Source: a bacterium
GTDB taxonomy: Bacteria > Acidobacteriota > Polarisedimenticolia > Polarisedimenticolales > Polarisedimenticolaceae
NCBI GenBank assembly: GCA_024226515.1
Contig: JAAELQ010000119.1
Span: 1 to 56,401, forward strand
DNA: 56,401 bases
Direction: 5' to 3'
Below the pieces are notes generated by a model that saw nothing but the letters and a program-made list of their open reading frames with translations, was not told the origin of the DNA and searched no databases. Shown piece after piece: positions 40,252 through 48,649 of this stretch. Position numbers and translations under genes: made by a program. Numbering within the stretch: the first letter of the stretch is position 1; each line of letters starts with the position of its first letter.

Positions 40252-40653
40252 ATGCAGGATTCCACCAAGAAACCCGATTCGACGACGAAGAAGAAGGCCA
40301 AGACGACCCGCAAGGCCGCGCCGAACGCGACGAAGAAGAAGGTCGCTGCCAAGAAGACCAAGAAGTCCGTGTCGCGCAAGGCCAAGACGACGCCGTCACG
40401 CACCGCGAGCACGGTCGCGCCGGCTGCGCCGACCCAGCCGCGGCAGCCGGTCGAGAACTCGGTGCTCGCCGCCTCCCCGCAGACGGCGCCCACGCGCCGT
40501 ACGGTTTCCGCCGATGAGCGCCGTGAGTTGATCGCCGAACGTGCCTACGACAAGGCGCGTCAGCGCGGCTTCAGGAACGGCACGCCGCAGGGCGATTGGC
40601 TCGCAGCGGAGGCCGAGGTCGACGCGCTGTTGCGGCGGGACGCGGAGGCCTGA
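40252..40653 (+). CDS. DUF2934-domain protein with Lys-rich N-terminal tail
   Basis: 133 residues. The first half (to about 60) is Lys/Thr/Ala-rich in the manner of histone H1-like tails and would bind nucleic acid or acidic surfaces. The C-terminal half (about 90-130) reads ELIAERAYDKARQRG followed by GDWLAAEAEV, the small helical DUF2934 unit common in Acidobacteria and some Proteobacteria. The stop codon is 3 bp before the presumed CTG start of the next gene, in the same frame, and the Shine-Dalgarno of that gene is within this one's last codons, so the two are probably coupled. Confidence 0.8.
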   Translation: MQDSTKKPDSTTKKKAKTTRKAAPNATKKKVAAKKTKKSVSRKAKTTPSRTASTVAPAAPTQPRQPVENSVLAASPQTAPTRRTVSADERRELIAERAYDKARQRGFRNGTPQGDWLAAEAEVDALLRRDAEA

Positions 40654-40656
40654 GGT

Positions 40657-42417
40657 CTGGCCGCCCGCTTCTGGTTCTTCGCCCGGCCCTATCTGGCGAC
40701 ATACCTGCTGGGTCTGCTGCTCCTGCTGCTGACCAACGGGCTCGGTCTGTGGATCCCGTGGCTGCTGCGTGACGCCATCGGGGCCCTCGAGACGGGGGCT
40801 CCGCTGGAGCGCGTCACACGGCTGGCGGCCCTGATGGTCGCCGCGGCGCTGGGCGCCGCCGTCGTGCGTACGCTGTCGCGCCTGGCGATTCTGGGCAGCG
40901 CGCGCAAGATCGCGTTCGACGTGCGCAACTACTTCTTCGCGCACCTGACACGACTGTCGGCCAGCTTCTACGACTCGCACCGCACGGGCGACATCATGTC
41001 GCGCGGCGTCAACGACATCCAGTTGTTGCAGTCGTTCTTCGGCTTCGCCGTGATGAACCTGCTCAACGCGAGCATCGTCTACACGGCTTCGCTCGTCCTG
41101 CTGTTTCGCATCGACGTGCGGCTGACGTTGATCTCGCTGGTGCTGTATCCGCCGCTGTTCTTCGTCGTCAACCGCATGAGCCGTCGCGTGTACGTGCGGT
41201 CGCGCGCCGTCCAGGAGCAGCTCGCGGCGATCTCGAATCATGCGCAGGAGAACATCGCGGGCATCCAGCAGGTCAAGACCTACGTTCAGGAGGATCGGGA
41301 GATCGCCGCCTTCGGTGAGCTGTGCGCGGAGTTCCGTCGCCGCAATCTCTCGATGGCGCTGCTGCGCGGCGCGATGACGTCGATGATCGGGATCGTCGCC
41401 GGCACGGGTTCGTTGATCGTCCTGTTCCTGGGCGGTGCTTCGGTGATCTCGGGGCGCATCACGTTCGGCGACTTCGTTGCGTTCAACACATACCTCGGCC
41501 TCCTCGTCTGGCCGACGATCGCGCTGGGGTGGATCATCAACACGTTCCAGCGCGGGGCGGCCGCGATGGTCCGGCTCGACGAGGTGTTGCGCGAGGATCC
41601 GGACGTCCCGCCGGCGCTGGACGATGCCGAGCAGCCGCTGGATCCCGTCGCCGGGGACATCGAGATCCGCGGCCTGAGCTTCCACTACCCGCATGACCGC
41701 GCCGACGCTGCGGAGTCCGTACCCGCGCTGCGCGACGTACACCTGAGCATCCCGGAGAACTCGCGCGTGGCTCTCGTGGGCCCGGTCGGGTCGGGAAAAT
41801 CGACCCTGGCGGCGTTGCTCGCGCGCCTCTACCCGGTACCGCGAGGCACGTTGTTCATCGGTGGGACGGACATCAACGACATCCCGGTATCGCGCCTGCG
41901 CCGCAGCATCGGCTTCGTCCCACAGGAGGCGTTCCTGTTCTCGCGCTCGGTGCGCGAGAACGTGCTCTTCGGCGGGGTGGACGACGACGCGCGGGACGTC
42001 GATCGCGCGATCCGCGTGTCGCACCTGGCGGGCGACCTCTCGGCGTTTCCGGAGGGCCTGGACACGCTCGTCGGCGAGCGCGGCTACACGCTCTCGGGAG
42101 GGCAGCGGCAGCGCGCGACCCTCGCGCGCGCGGTCGTCGGCGATCCGCGGCTGCTGATCCTCGACGACTCGCTGTCCAGCGTGGACGCGGACACCGAACG
42201 TTCGATCCTCGAAGAGCTCGACCGGATGATGCAGGGCCGGACGACGATCTTCATCTCGCACCGCCTGTCGACGCTGGCCGGGATGGACCGCATCGTCGTC
42301 ATGGACCGCGGCGCCGTGGCCGAGCAGGGCACGCACGACGAGCTGATGGCGAGTAACGGGGTCTACGCTCGGTTGTTTCGTCGCAACCGGCTCGAGCGCG
42401 ACCTGGAGGCGCGATGA
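40657..42417 (+). CDS. ABC exporter half-transporter (MdlA-like), probable CTG start
   Basis: 586 residues if started at CTG 40657. The frame has no ATG, GTG or TTG before 40834, yet the sequence from 40657 (AARFWFFARPYLATYLLG...) completes the first membrane helix that half-exporters need. GGAGG at 40644-40648 lies 8 nt before the CTG. The membrane domain has five or six helices, followed by an ATPase with Walker A GPVGSGKST, Q-loop VPQEAFLFS and signature LSGGQRQR. Walker B reads LLILDDSLSSVD, with Asp in place of the catalytic Glu. That is the degenerate pattern of one half of a heterodimer, as in E. coli MdlA. Its stop overlaps the next gene's ATG by 4 bp. Confidence 0.88.
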   Translation: MAARFWFFARPYLATYLLGLLLLLLTNGLGLWIPWLLRDAIGALETGAPLERVTRLAALMVAAALGAAVVRTLSRLAILGSARKIAFDVRNYFFAHLTRLSASFYDSHRTGDIMSRGVNDIQLLQSFFGFAVMNLLNASIVYTASLVLLFRIDVRLTLISLVLYPPLFFVVNRMSRRVYVRSRAVQEQLAAISNHAQENIAGIQQVKTYVQEDREIAAFGELCAEFRRRNLSMALLRGAMTSMIGIVAGTGSLIVLFLGGASVISGRITFGDFVAFNTYLGLLVWPTIALGWIINTFQRGAAAMVRLDEVLREDPDVPPALDDAEQPLDPVAGDIEIRGLSFHYPHDRADAAESVPALRDVHLSIPENSRVALVGPVGSGKSTLAALLARLYPVPRGTLFIGGTDINDIPVSRLRRSIGFVPQEAFLFSRSVRENVLFGGVDDDARDVDRAIRVSHLAGDLSAFPEGLDTLVGERGYTLSGGQRQRATLARAVVGDPRLLILDDSLSSVDADTERSILEELDRMMQGRTTIFISHRLSTLAGMDRIVVMDRGAVAEQGTHDELMASNGVYARLFRRNRLERDLEAR

Positions 42418-44189
42418 GCGACGAGCGCAACGACGACGCGCTCGGCAAGGCGTACGACGCACGGCTGTTGCGGCGCCTGTGGCGTTACGTGCGGCCGCAC
42501 CGCGGGCTCGTGGTGCTGGCCCTCGTCTTGCTCTTCGTGTTGAGCGCAGTGCAGCTCGCGCAGCCGTACCTGATCAAGGTGGCCATCGACGATCACATCG
42601 CCCAGCGTGAGCTGGACGGCCTGGGGATTGTCGCGGCGCTGTTCCTGCTGTCTCTGGTGGCGGAGTTCGGCCTGCGCTTCGCGCAGTTCTACGTGCTCGA
42701 GCGCACGGGCCAGAACGTCGTGCTCGACATCCGCACGGCCGTCTTCGCCCAGCTGCAACGTCTGCCCTCTGCGTTCTTCGATCGCAACCCCGTGGGTAAG
42801 TTGATCACGCGCGTCACGACCGACGTCGAGGCGTTGAACGAGGTGTTCACGTCCGGCGTCGTGATGATCCTCGCCGACCTGGTCAAGCTGGCCGGCATCG
42901 TCGCGATCTTGCTGTGGATGGACTGGCGACTGGCGCTGGTGACGTTCTCGGTTCTCCCGCCGACGCTGGCGTTGACCTGGTTCTTCCGTATGCGCATGCG
43001 GCGGGCGTATCGGCGCGTGCGCGCGACCGTGGCGCGACTCAACGCGTTCCTGCAAGAGAACGTGACCGGCATGCGTATCGTGCAGCTGTTCGCCCGCGAA
43101 CGCGTGGCGGAGCAGCAATTCGTCGACGTCAATCGAGAGCACCGCCGGGCGCAGTTGGACGGGGTGCGCTATGACTCGGCCTTCTCCGCGCTCGCGGAGC
43201 TCGTCGGAGCGATCACGCTCGCCGCGATCGTGTGGTTCGGTGGCTGGGGTATCCTGCAAGGACTGGTCAGCTTCGGCACGCTTGTCGCCTTCATCGAGTA
43301 CTCCTCACGCTTCTTCCGGCCGGTGCAGGAGCTCTCGCAACGCTACACCGTGATGCAGTCGGCGATGGCCGCAGCCGAGCGTATCTTCGAGCTGCTCGAC
43401 AGCGAGGTGCCGATCCGCTCGCCCGAGCGAGCGCACCGTCCCGCGAGCCGCCCGCCGGGCGAGATCGTGTTCGAGAACGTGACCTTCGGCTACCGCCCGG
43501 ACGAGCCGGTGCTGCGCGACGTGAGCTTCCGCGTCGCTCCCGGCCAGAAGGTAGCGGTCGTCGGCTGGACGGGGTCCGGCAAGTCGACGCTGATCCGGCT
43601 GCTCGTGCGGCTGTACGACGTGGATCGCGGCCGCGTGTTGCTGGACGGGGTCGACGTCCGGGACTACGCCTTGCACGAACTGCGCCGCGCGGTGGGCATC
43701 GTCTTGCAGGATCATTTCCTGTTCAGCGGTACCGTCGAGAGCAACATCTCGCTCGGCGACCCGCGGATCTCCGCCGAGCGCGTGCGCCGCGCCGCGGCCA
43801 CGGTCAACGCCGACCGATTCATCGAGCGCCTGCCGTCGGGCTATGCCGAGGAGGTGCGCGAGCGGGGGTCGAACTTCTCCGTGGGAGAGAAGCAGCTGCT
43901 GTCCTTCGCCCGGGCGCTGGCGTTCGACCCGGCCGTGCTGGTCCTGGACGAGGCGACCGCCTCGGTGGATCCCGAGACCGAGCGGGAGATCCAGGGCGCC
44001 CTGAAGACGTTGCTGGCCGGCCGCACGTCGATCGTCATCGCCCACCGGCTGGCCGCGATCCAGGACGTCGACCGGATCCTCGTGCTGCACCGCGGTGCCG
44101 TGCGAGAGCAGGGGACCCACGAGGAGTTGATGCGGCGCGAGGAGGGGATCTACCGCACCCTCTACTCGCTGCAGGCGGCCGGGACCTGA
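42414..44189 (+). CDS. ABC exporter half-transporter (MdlB-like)
   Basis: 591 residues, normal for a half-exporter. Six membrane helices are followed by an ATPase with Walker A GWTGSGKST, Q-loop LQDHFLFSG, and an intact Walker B VLVLDEATASVD with the catalytic Glu. The signature is degenerate: FSVGEKQLLS instead of LSGGQ. With the first half, this gives one consensus ATP site (this Walker B plus the partner's LSGGQ) and one degenerate site, as in MdlB. Start ATG overlaps the partner's stop (ATGA). The substrate (lipid or drug-like) is unknown. Confidence 0.92.
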   Translation: MSDERNDDALGKAYDARLLRRLWRYVRPHRGLVVLALVLLFVLSAVQLAQPYLIKVAIDDHIAQRELDGLGIVAALFLLSLVAEFGLRFAQFYVLERTGQNVVLDIRTAVFAQLQRLPSAFFDRNPVGKLITRVTTDVEALNEVFTSGVVMILADLVKLAGIVAILLWMDWRLALVTFSVLPPTLALTWFFRMRMRRAYRRVRATVARLNAFLQENVTGMRIVQLFARERVAEQQFVDVNREHRRAQLDGVRYDSAFSALAELVGAITLAAIVWFGGWGILQGLVSFGTLVAFIEYSSRFFRPVQELSQRYTVMQSAMAAAERIFELLDSEVPIRSPERAHRPASRPPGEIVFENVTFGYRPDEPVLRDVSFRVAPGQKVAVVGWTGSGKSTLIRLLVRLYDVDRGRVLLDGVDVRDYALHELRRAVGIVLQDHFLFSGTVESNISLGDPRISAERVRRAAATVNADRFIERLPSGYAEEVRERGSNFSVGEKQLLSFARALAFDPAVLVLDEATASVDPETEREIQGALKTLLAGRTSIVIAHRLAAIQDVDRILVLHRGAVREQGTHEELMRREEGIYRTLYSLQAAGT

Positions 44190-44276
44190 GTTTTTGCCAT
44201 CACGACCGGCGGGACCCTCGAAAGACGTGGCCCGCGGACCGGGATCTCCGTAAATGAAGGATGCGTCGGGGGCGGG

Positions 44277-44290
44277 TAATATAAGAATTT
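44277..44290 (+). promoter_or_regulatory. AT-rich candidate promoter element before the phosphatase gene
   Basis: TAATATAAGAATTT is a sharp AT-rich island in GC-rich DNA and contains two possible -10 boxes (TAATAT, TATAAG). It lies 50-65 bp before the preferred GTG start at 44342. No clear -35 box was found. The 150 bp between the exporter stop and this gene holds nothing else I can recognise. Confidence 0.4.
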
Positions 44291-44341
44291 AATCAATTGG
44301 CAGCAGGGTTGCGGGGGAGCGCCGGTAGTGGGGGGAGCTCA

Positions 44342-47300
44342 GTGATCGGGGCCCGTGGGGGCCGCCGCACGCGGCGGCGCGCGGGTCCGAGGGCGATCGC
44401 CCTGGCCGCCTGCATCGTCGCAGGCCTCTGCGGCTCCCTGCTCGCGGCAGAGACGGTCTTCGTCGAGACGGGTTCGTCGACGTTGTACCGCGTCAACGGG
44501 AACGATCCCGGCATCGGCCTCTCCTGGACCACCGCGGCGTTCGATGACGCCTCCTGGGCCACGGGCCAGTTCGGCATCGGTTACGAGGCCACGCCGCTGC
44601 CCGCCCAGGCGCTGCTGAACACGATCGTCTCGGTGACCGCGCGCTCGGTCTACACGCGCACATCGTTCGAGGTGGCGGACGCGTCCGCCGTCGACTCACT
44701 GCACTTCGGCTGCGACTACGACGACGGCTGCGTCGCCTGGCTCAACGGCGTCGAGATCTACCGCTCGGCGTCGATGCCCGGCGGGACGCCGTTGTGGGAC
44801 ACGCAGCCCGCCGAACACGAGTCGAGCAATGGCGACCTTCCGGTCTACGAGCTCGTCGAGGTTCCGCCTGCCGGCCTGGACGCGCTGGTCGACGGAACGA
44901 ACGTGCTCGCCGTCGGCGCGTGGAACGCAGGCATCGGCGACGACCTGATCCTGGTCCCGTTGCTGACAGCGGACCGCGACCTGTCCCTCGTGCGCGGACC
45001 CTATCTGCAGCTGGCGGACGACGCCGAGGTCACGCTGCGCTGGCGCACGAGCACCCCCGTCGCCAGCGAGGTGAGCTACGGCGCAGCCGTGGGGAGCCTG
45101 ACCTCCAGCGTGCAGGATCCGACGCCCAAGACCGACCACGTGGTGCAGCTCGGCGGCCTTGCGGCGGACACACCGTATTTCTATTCGATCGGCGACGGTA
45201 GCGTCGTGCTGGCCGGCGACGACGCGGAGCACTTCTTCGTGACCGCGCCGCCGGTGGGTAGCGCGAAACCCACGCGAATCTGGGTGCTCGGCGACTCCGG
45301 TACGAGTAACCTCGGAGCCGAGGCGGTGCGCGACGCGTACTACGCGCACACCGGGACCACCCACACGGATCTGTGGCTGATGCTCGGCGACAACGCGTAC
45401 AGCTTCGGCACGGACGACGAGTACCAGCGCAAGCTGTTCGACGTCTTCCCCGACATGCTGCGCAAGTCGGTCCTGTGGCCCGCGATCGGCAACCACGACG
45501 CGTACACCGCGGATGCCGGCAGCGAGTGGGGACCGTACTTCGACATATTCACCCTGCCGGACGACGCTCAGAACGGAGGCGTGTCTTCCGGAACCGAGGC
45601 GTACTACTCGTTCGACTACGGCAACATCCACTTCGTCGTACTCGAGTCGCACGAAACGCCGCGGACGCCGGGGTCGGCGATGCTGCTGTGGCTCGAGGCC
45701 GATCTTGCGGCCACCGACAAGGACTGGATCGTCGCTTTCTGGCACCACCCACCGTATAGCAACGGGGGCCATCGGTCGGACGTCGAGCCGCGGTTGGCGG
45801 AGATGCGTGAGTACGTCGTCCCGATCCTGGACGACTACGGCGTCGACCTGACGCTGACCGGCCACAGCCACAGCTACGAGCGCTCGTTCCTGATCGAGGG
45901 TCACTACTTCGACTCGACCACGTGGGACGAGAGCATGAAGGTCGACGGTGGCGACGGGCGCGAGGGCGGTGACGGCGTGTACCACAAGCCGGAGTGGGAC
46001 CCCGCGCCGCATCCACACTCGGGGATGGTCCACACCGTCGCGGGCAGCTCGAGCCACACGACGCCGATGAACAGCCCGCAGTACCCGGCACACGTCGTCG
46101 CCCTGGAGCAGCTCGGCTCTGTCGTGCTGGACTTCGACGGCAAGCGCCTCGACGTCGAGTTCGTGAGCGATACGGGCGCGGTGCTCGATACGTTCAGCAT
46201 CGTCAAGGAGGGTTGTCCCAACGGCCCCGATCCCGACGTCGACGACATCTGCAGTCAGGTCGACAACTGCCCCGACGACGCCAACGCCGGACAGGAAGAC
46301 GCCGATCTCGACGGGTCGGGAGACGCGTGTGACGACTGCACGGACGGCGACGACGACGGCTTCGGCGATCCGGGCTTTGCCGCCAATACCTGTCCCGACG
46401 ACAACTGCCCCACGGACTCCAACCCGGCCCAGACCGATTTCGACGGCGACGGGCAGGGCGACGCGTGCGACCCGGACGACGACTCCGACGGCGTGCCCGA
46501 CACACAGGACTGTGCGCCGCTCGTCGTCGGCGTGTCCTCGACGCCCTCAGCCATGGGTCCATCGCTGCGCATGGACAAGGCCGGCGGGTCGACCCTGGTG
46601 TGGGACGGCGTGCCGCAGGGCCACGTTTCGAACCTGTACCGTCTGATCGGCCCGGACCCCTCGGGGGCGCAGCCGTCGTCGTTCGTTTGCCGGCAGGCCG
46701 GTCTCGTCGAGGGGCGTTACGTCGAATCCGAGGAGCCGCTGTCCGGCGAGGTGCTGTATTTCTTCGTGACCGCGGCCAACGTCTGCGGCGAGGGCGGGAA
46801 GCACGGCGGCTCGCTCTCGGGCTGGAGCCCGTGCTCGCCGCCCGCGAACGACGAGGATCAAGACGGCGTGCTCGACACCGGAGACAACTGCACGATCACG
46901 CCCAACTCGGCGCAGTCCGACCTCGATGCGGACTTCAGCGGCGACCTCTGCGACAACTGTCCCGCGCTGGCCAACCCGGACCAGGCCGACGAGGACGACG
47001 ACGGAGTGGGCGACGCCTGTTCCTGCGAGGACTTCGACCTCGACGGTGCGTGCGACGATGTCGATGCCGACGACGACAACGACGGCGAACCGGACGGTTC
47101 CGATCCGGACCCGTTCGACCCGTCGGTCTGCGGCGACTCGGACGACGATACGTGCGACGACTGCACCGTGGGGACGGACGGCACGGGCACACTGCCCGAC
47201 GCGCTTCCCGCGGACGACGGCGACGACTTCGACGGCGACGGCCTGTGCGATGCGGGCGACAACTGTCCGACGGTGTACAACCAGGGGCAGTCCGACTACG

Positions 47301-48577
47301 ACGAGGATGGTATCGGTAACCTGTGCGATCCGTGCGCGCAAGATCCGCTGAACGACGTCGATGGCGACGGCATCTGCGGCAACATCGACAACTGTCCGAC
47401 GGTGTACAACCAGGGGCAGTCCGACTACGACGAGGATGGCATCGGCAACCTGTGCGATTCGTGCGCGCAAGATCCGCTGAACGACGTCGACGTCGACGGC
47501 ATCTGCGGCAACATCGACAACTGTCCGACCGTGTACAACCAGGGACAGGCCGACTACGACGAGGATGGTGTCGGCGACGTGTGCGACGTGTGTCCGCAGG
47601 ATGCCAGCAACGACGATGACGGCGACGGCATCTGTGGCGGCTCCGACAACTGTCCGACCGTGTACAACCAGGGTCAGTCCGACTACGACGAGGACGGTAT
47701 CGGTAACCTGTGCGATCCGTGCGCGCAAGATCCGCTGAACGACGTCGACGGCGACGACATCTGCGGCAACATCGACAACTGTCCGACCGTGTACAACCAG
47801 GGGCAGTCCGACTACGACGAGGATGGTATCGGTGACCTGTGCGATCCGTGCGCGCAAGATCCGCTGAACGACGTCGACGGCGACGGAGTTTGCGGCAATG
47901 AGGACAACTGCCCGATCGTGCCGAATCCCGGCCAGGAGGATGCCGACGGCAACGGCGTGGGCAACGCGTGCCAGTGCTCGGTCGGTGACAGCTTCGACGT
48001 CACGGGCGACGATCCTCCGGGCTGGACCGAGCTCCGCGGCCAGTGGACCGTAGACGCGGGCGAGATCCACACCGCTGAGAACACGAGCGACTCGCTCGTC
48101 TACTACTCGGTGGCCGACACCTGCTTCGCGGATCAGTGGGCCGTGGTGCAGTTCGATGTGGTCGGATTCAACAACGGTCTGGTGCTGCGACAACAGGCGG
48201 GCGCCCCAGCGGCGAACCGCTACGTCGTGGCCTACGACTCGAACATGCGCGGCTACCGTTGGCTGGCGTGCCTGGGCGCCGACGTCACCTGCGTACCGAT
48301 CGACGTGTCGCAGCCCGACCTCGTGACTCTCGGCGACGGCGACTACATCAGCGCGCGGGTCACGGGGGCCGGCAACTCGACCGTGATCGAGGTCTGGGAC
48401 TGGCCCGGGCCGCCTTCGGCCGACCCGGCGACGTGGGGGCCGCCACGGTGGACCTCGTCCGCCGATCCCGTTCCCGCGGTCCTTGCCGACGACGGTACGT
48501 ACGCCGGTCTGTTCGTCGAGCGCGCGGACGGCCCCAACGCGGGACGTTTCGATCATTTCGCCGCCGGAACGCCCTAG
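44342..48577 (+). CDS. Secreted purple-acid-phosphatase-like metallophosphoesterase with type-3 repeats
   Basis: 1411 residues from GTG 44342, chosen because GGGGGAG lies 4 nt upstream and a good signal peptide follows (RAIALAACIVAGLCGSLLAA); TTG 44297 would add 15 residues without a ribosome site. After a beta-sandwich (about 35-215) and a short Fn3-like domain comes the phosphoesterase: VLGDSGTSN, MLGDNAYSF, IGNHDAY, WHHPPYSNGG and GHSHSYER, the di-metal ligands of purple acid phosphatases. Type-3 repeats (DxDxDGxGDACDNC), a module with LVWDGVP and YFFVTAANVCGEGG, and an array of 43-residue repeats follow. The last 200 residues form a beta-sandwich of the concanavalin type. It likely releases phosphate from organic esters outside the cell. 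Confidence 0.88.
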   Translation: MIGARGGRRTRRRAGPRAIALAACIVAGLCGSLLAAETVFVETGSSTLYRVNGNDPGIGLSWTTAAFDDASWATGQFGIGYEATPLPAQALLNTIVSVTARSVYTRTSFEVADASAVDSLHFGCDYDDGCVAWLNGVEIYRSASMPGGTPLWDTQPAEHESSNGDLPVYELVEVPPAGLDALVDGTNVLAVGAWNAGIGDDLILVPLLTADRDLSLVRGPYLQLADDAEVTLRWRTSTPVASEVSYGAAVGSLTSSVQDPTPKTDHVVQLGGLAADTPYFYSIGDGSVVLAGDDAEHFFVTAPPVGSAKPTRIWVLGDSGTSNLGAEAVRDAYYAHTGTTHTDLWLMLGDNAYSFGTDDEYQRKLFDVFPDMLRKSVLWPAIGNHDAYTADAGSEWGPYFDIFTLPDDAQNGGVSSGTEAYYSFDYGNIHFVVLESHETPRTPGSAMLLWLEADLAATDKDWIVAFWHHPPYSNGGHRSDVEPRLAEMREYVVPILDDYGVDLTLTGHSHSYERSFLIEGHYFDSTTWDESMKVDGGDGREGGDGVYHKPEWDPAPHPHSGMVHTVAGSSSHTTPMNSPQYPAHVVALEQLGSVVLDFDGKRLDVEFVSDTGAVLDTFSIVKEGCPNGPDPDVDDICSQVDNCPDDANAGQEDADLDGSGDACDDCTDGDDDGFGDPGFAANTCPDDNCPTDSNPAQTDFDGDGQGDACDPDDDSDGVPDTQDCAPLVVGVSSTPSAMGPSLRMDKAGGSTLVWDGVPQGHVSNLYRLIGPDPSGAQPSSFVCRQAGLVEGRYVESEEPLSGEVLYFFVTAANVCGEGGKHGGSLSGWSPCSPPANDEDQDGVLDTGDNCTITPNSAQSDLDADFSGDLCDNCPALANPDQADEDDDGVGDACSCEDFDLDGACDDVDADDDNDGEPDGSDPDPFDPSVCGDSDDDTCDDCTVGTDGTGTLPDALPADDGDDFDGDGLCDAGDNCPTVYNQGQSDYDEDGIGNLCDPCAQDPLNDVDGDGICGNIDNCPTVYNQGQSDYDEDGIGNLCDSCAQDPLNDVDVDGICGNIDNCPTVYNQGQADYDEDGVGDVCDVCPQDASNDDDGDGICGGSDNCPTVYNQGQSDYDEDGIGNLCDPCAQDPLNDVDGDDICGNIDNCPTVYNQGQSDYDEDGIGDLCDPCAQDPLNDVDGDGVCGNEDNCPIVPNPGQEDADGNGVGNACQCSVGDSFDVTGDDPPGWTELRGQWTVDAGEIHTAENTSDSLVYYSVADTCFADQWAVVQFDVVGFNNGLVLRQQAGAPAANRYVVAYDSNMRGYRWLACLGADVTCVPIDVSQPDLVTLGDGDYISARVTGAGNSTVIEVWDWPGPPSADPATWGPPRWTSSADPVPAVLADDGTYAGLFVERADGPNAGRFDHFAAGTP
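47261..47905 (+). repeat. Five 129-bp tandem repeats in the phosphatase gene
   Basis: The string AACTGTCCGAC starts at 47261, 47390, 47519, 47648 and 47777 (spacing 129 bp exactly) and a sixth, degenerate copy begins at 47906. Each unit codes 43 residues with NCPTVYNQGQ, DYDEDGIGNLCD and CAQDPLNDVDGDGICG, a calcium-binding type-3 pair. Copies are nearly identical in DNA. Confidence 0.95.
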
Positions 48578-48584
48578 GTGCCCG

Positions 48585-48613
48585 TTGCCGCGCCGGCAGC
48601 CTGACGGTATAGG
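48585..48613 (+). promoter_or_regulatory. Candidate sigma70-type promoter of the cytochrome gene
   Basis: TTGCCG (48585-48590), 17-bp spacer, TATAGG (48608-48613). Start of transcription near 48620 would leave a 30-nt leader carrying TGGGGGAA before ATG 48650. Confidence 0.45.
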
Positions 48614-48649
48614 CTTAGAACGGACCGCTTCATTTCCTGGGGGAATTCG

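Noticed and set aside
47261..47905. CRISPR or non-coding satellite
   Set aside because: The 129-bp period is a multiple of three and every copy codes the same calcium-loop motif in the phosphatase frame.
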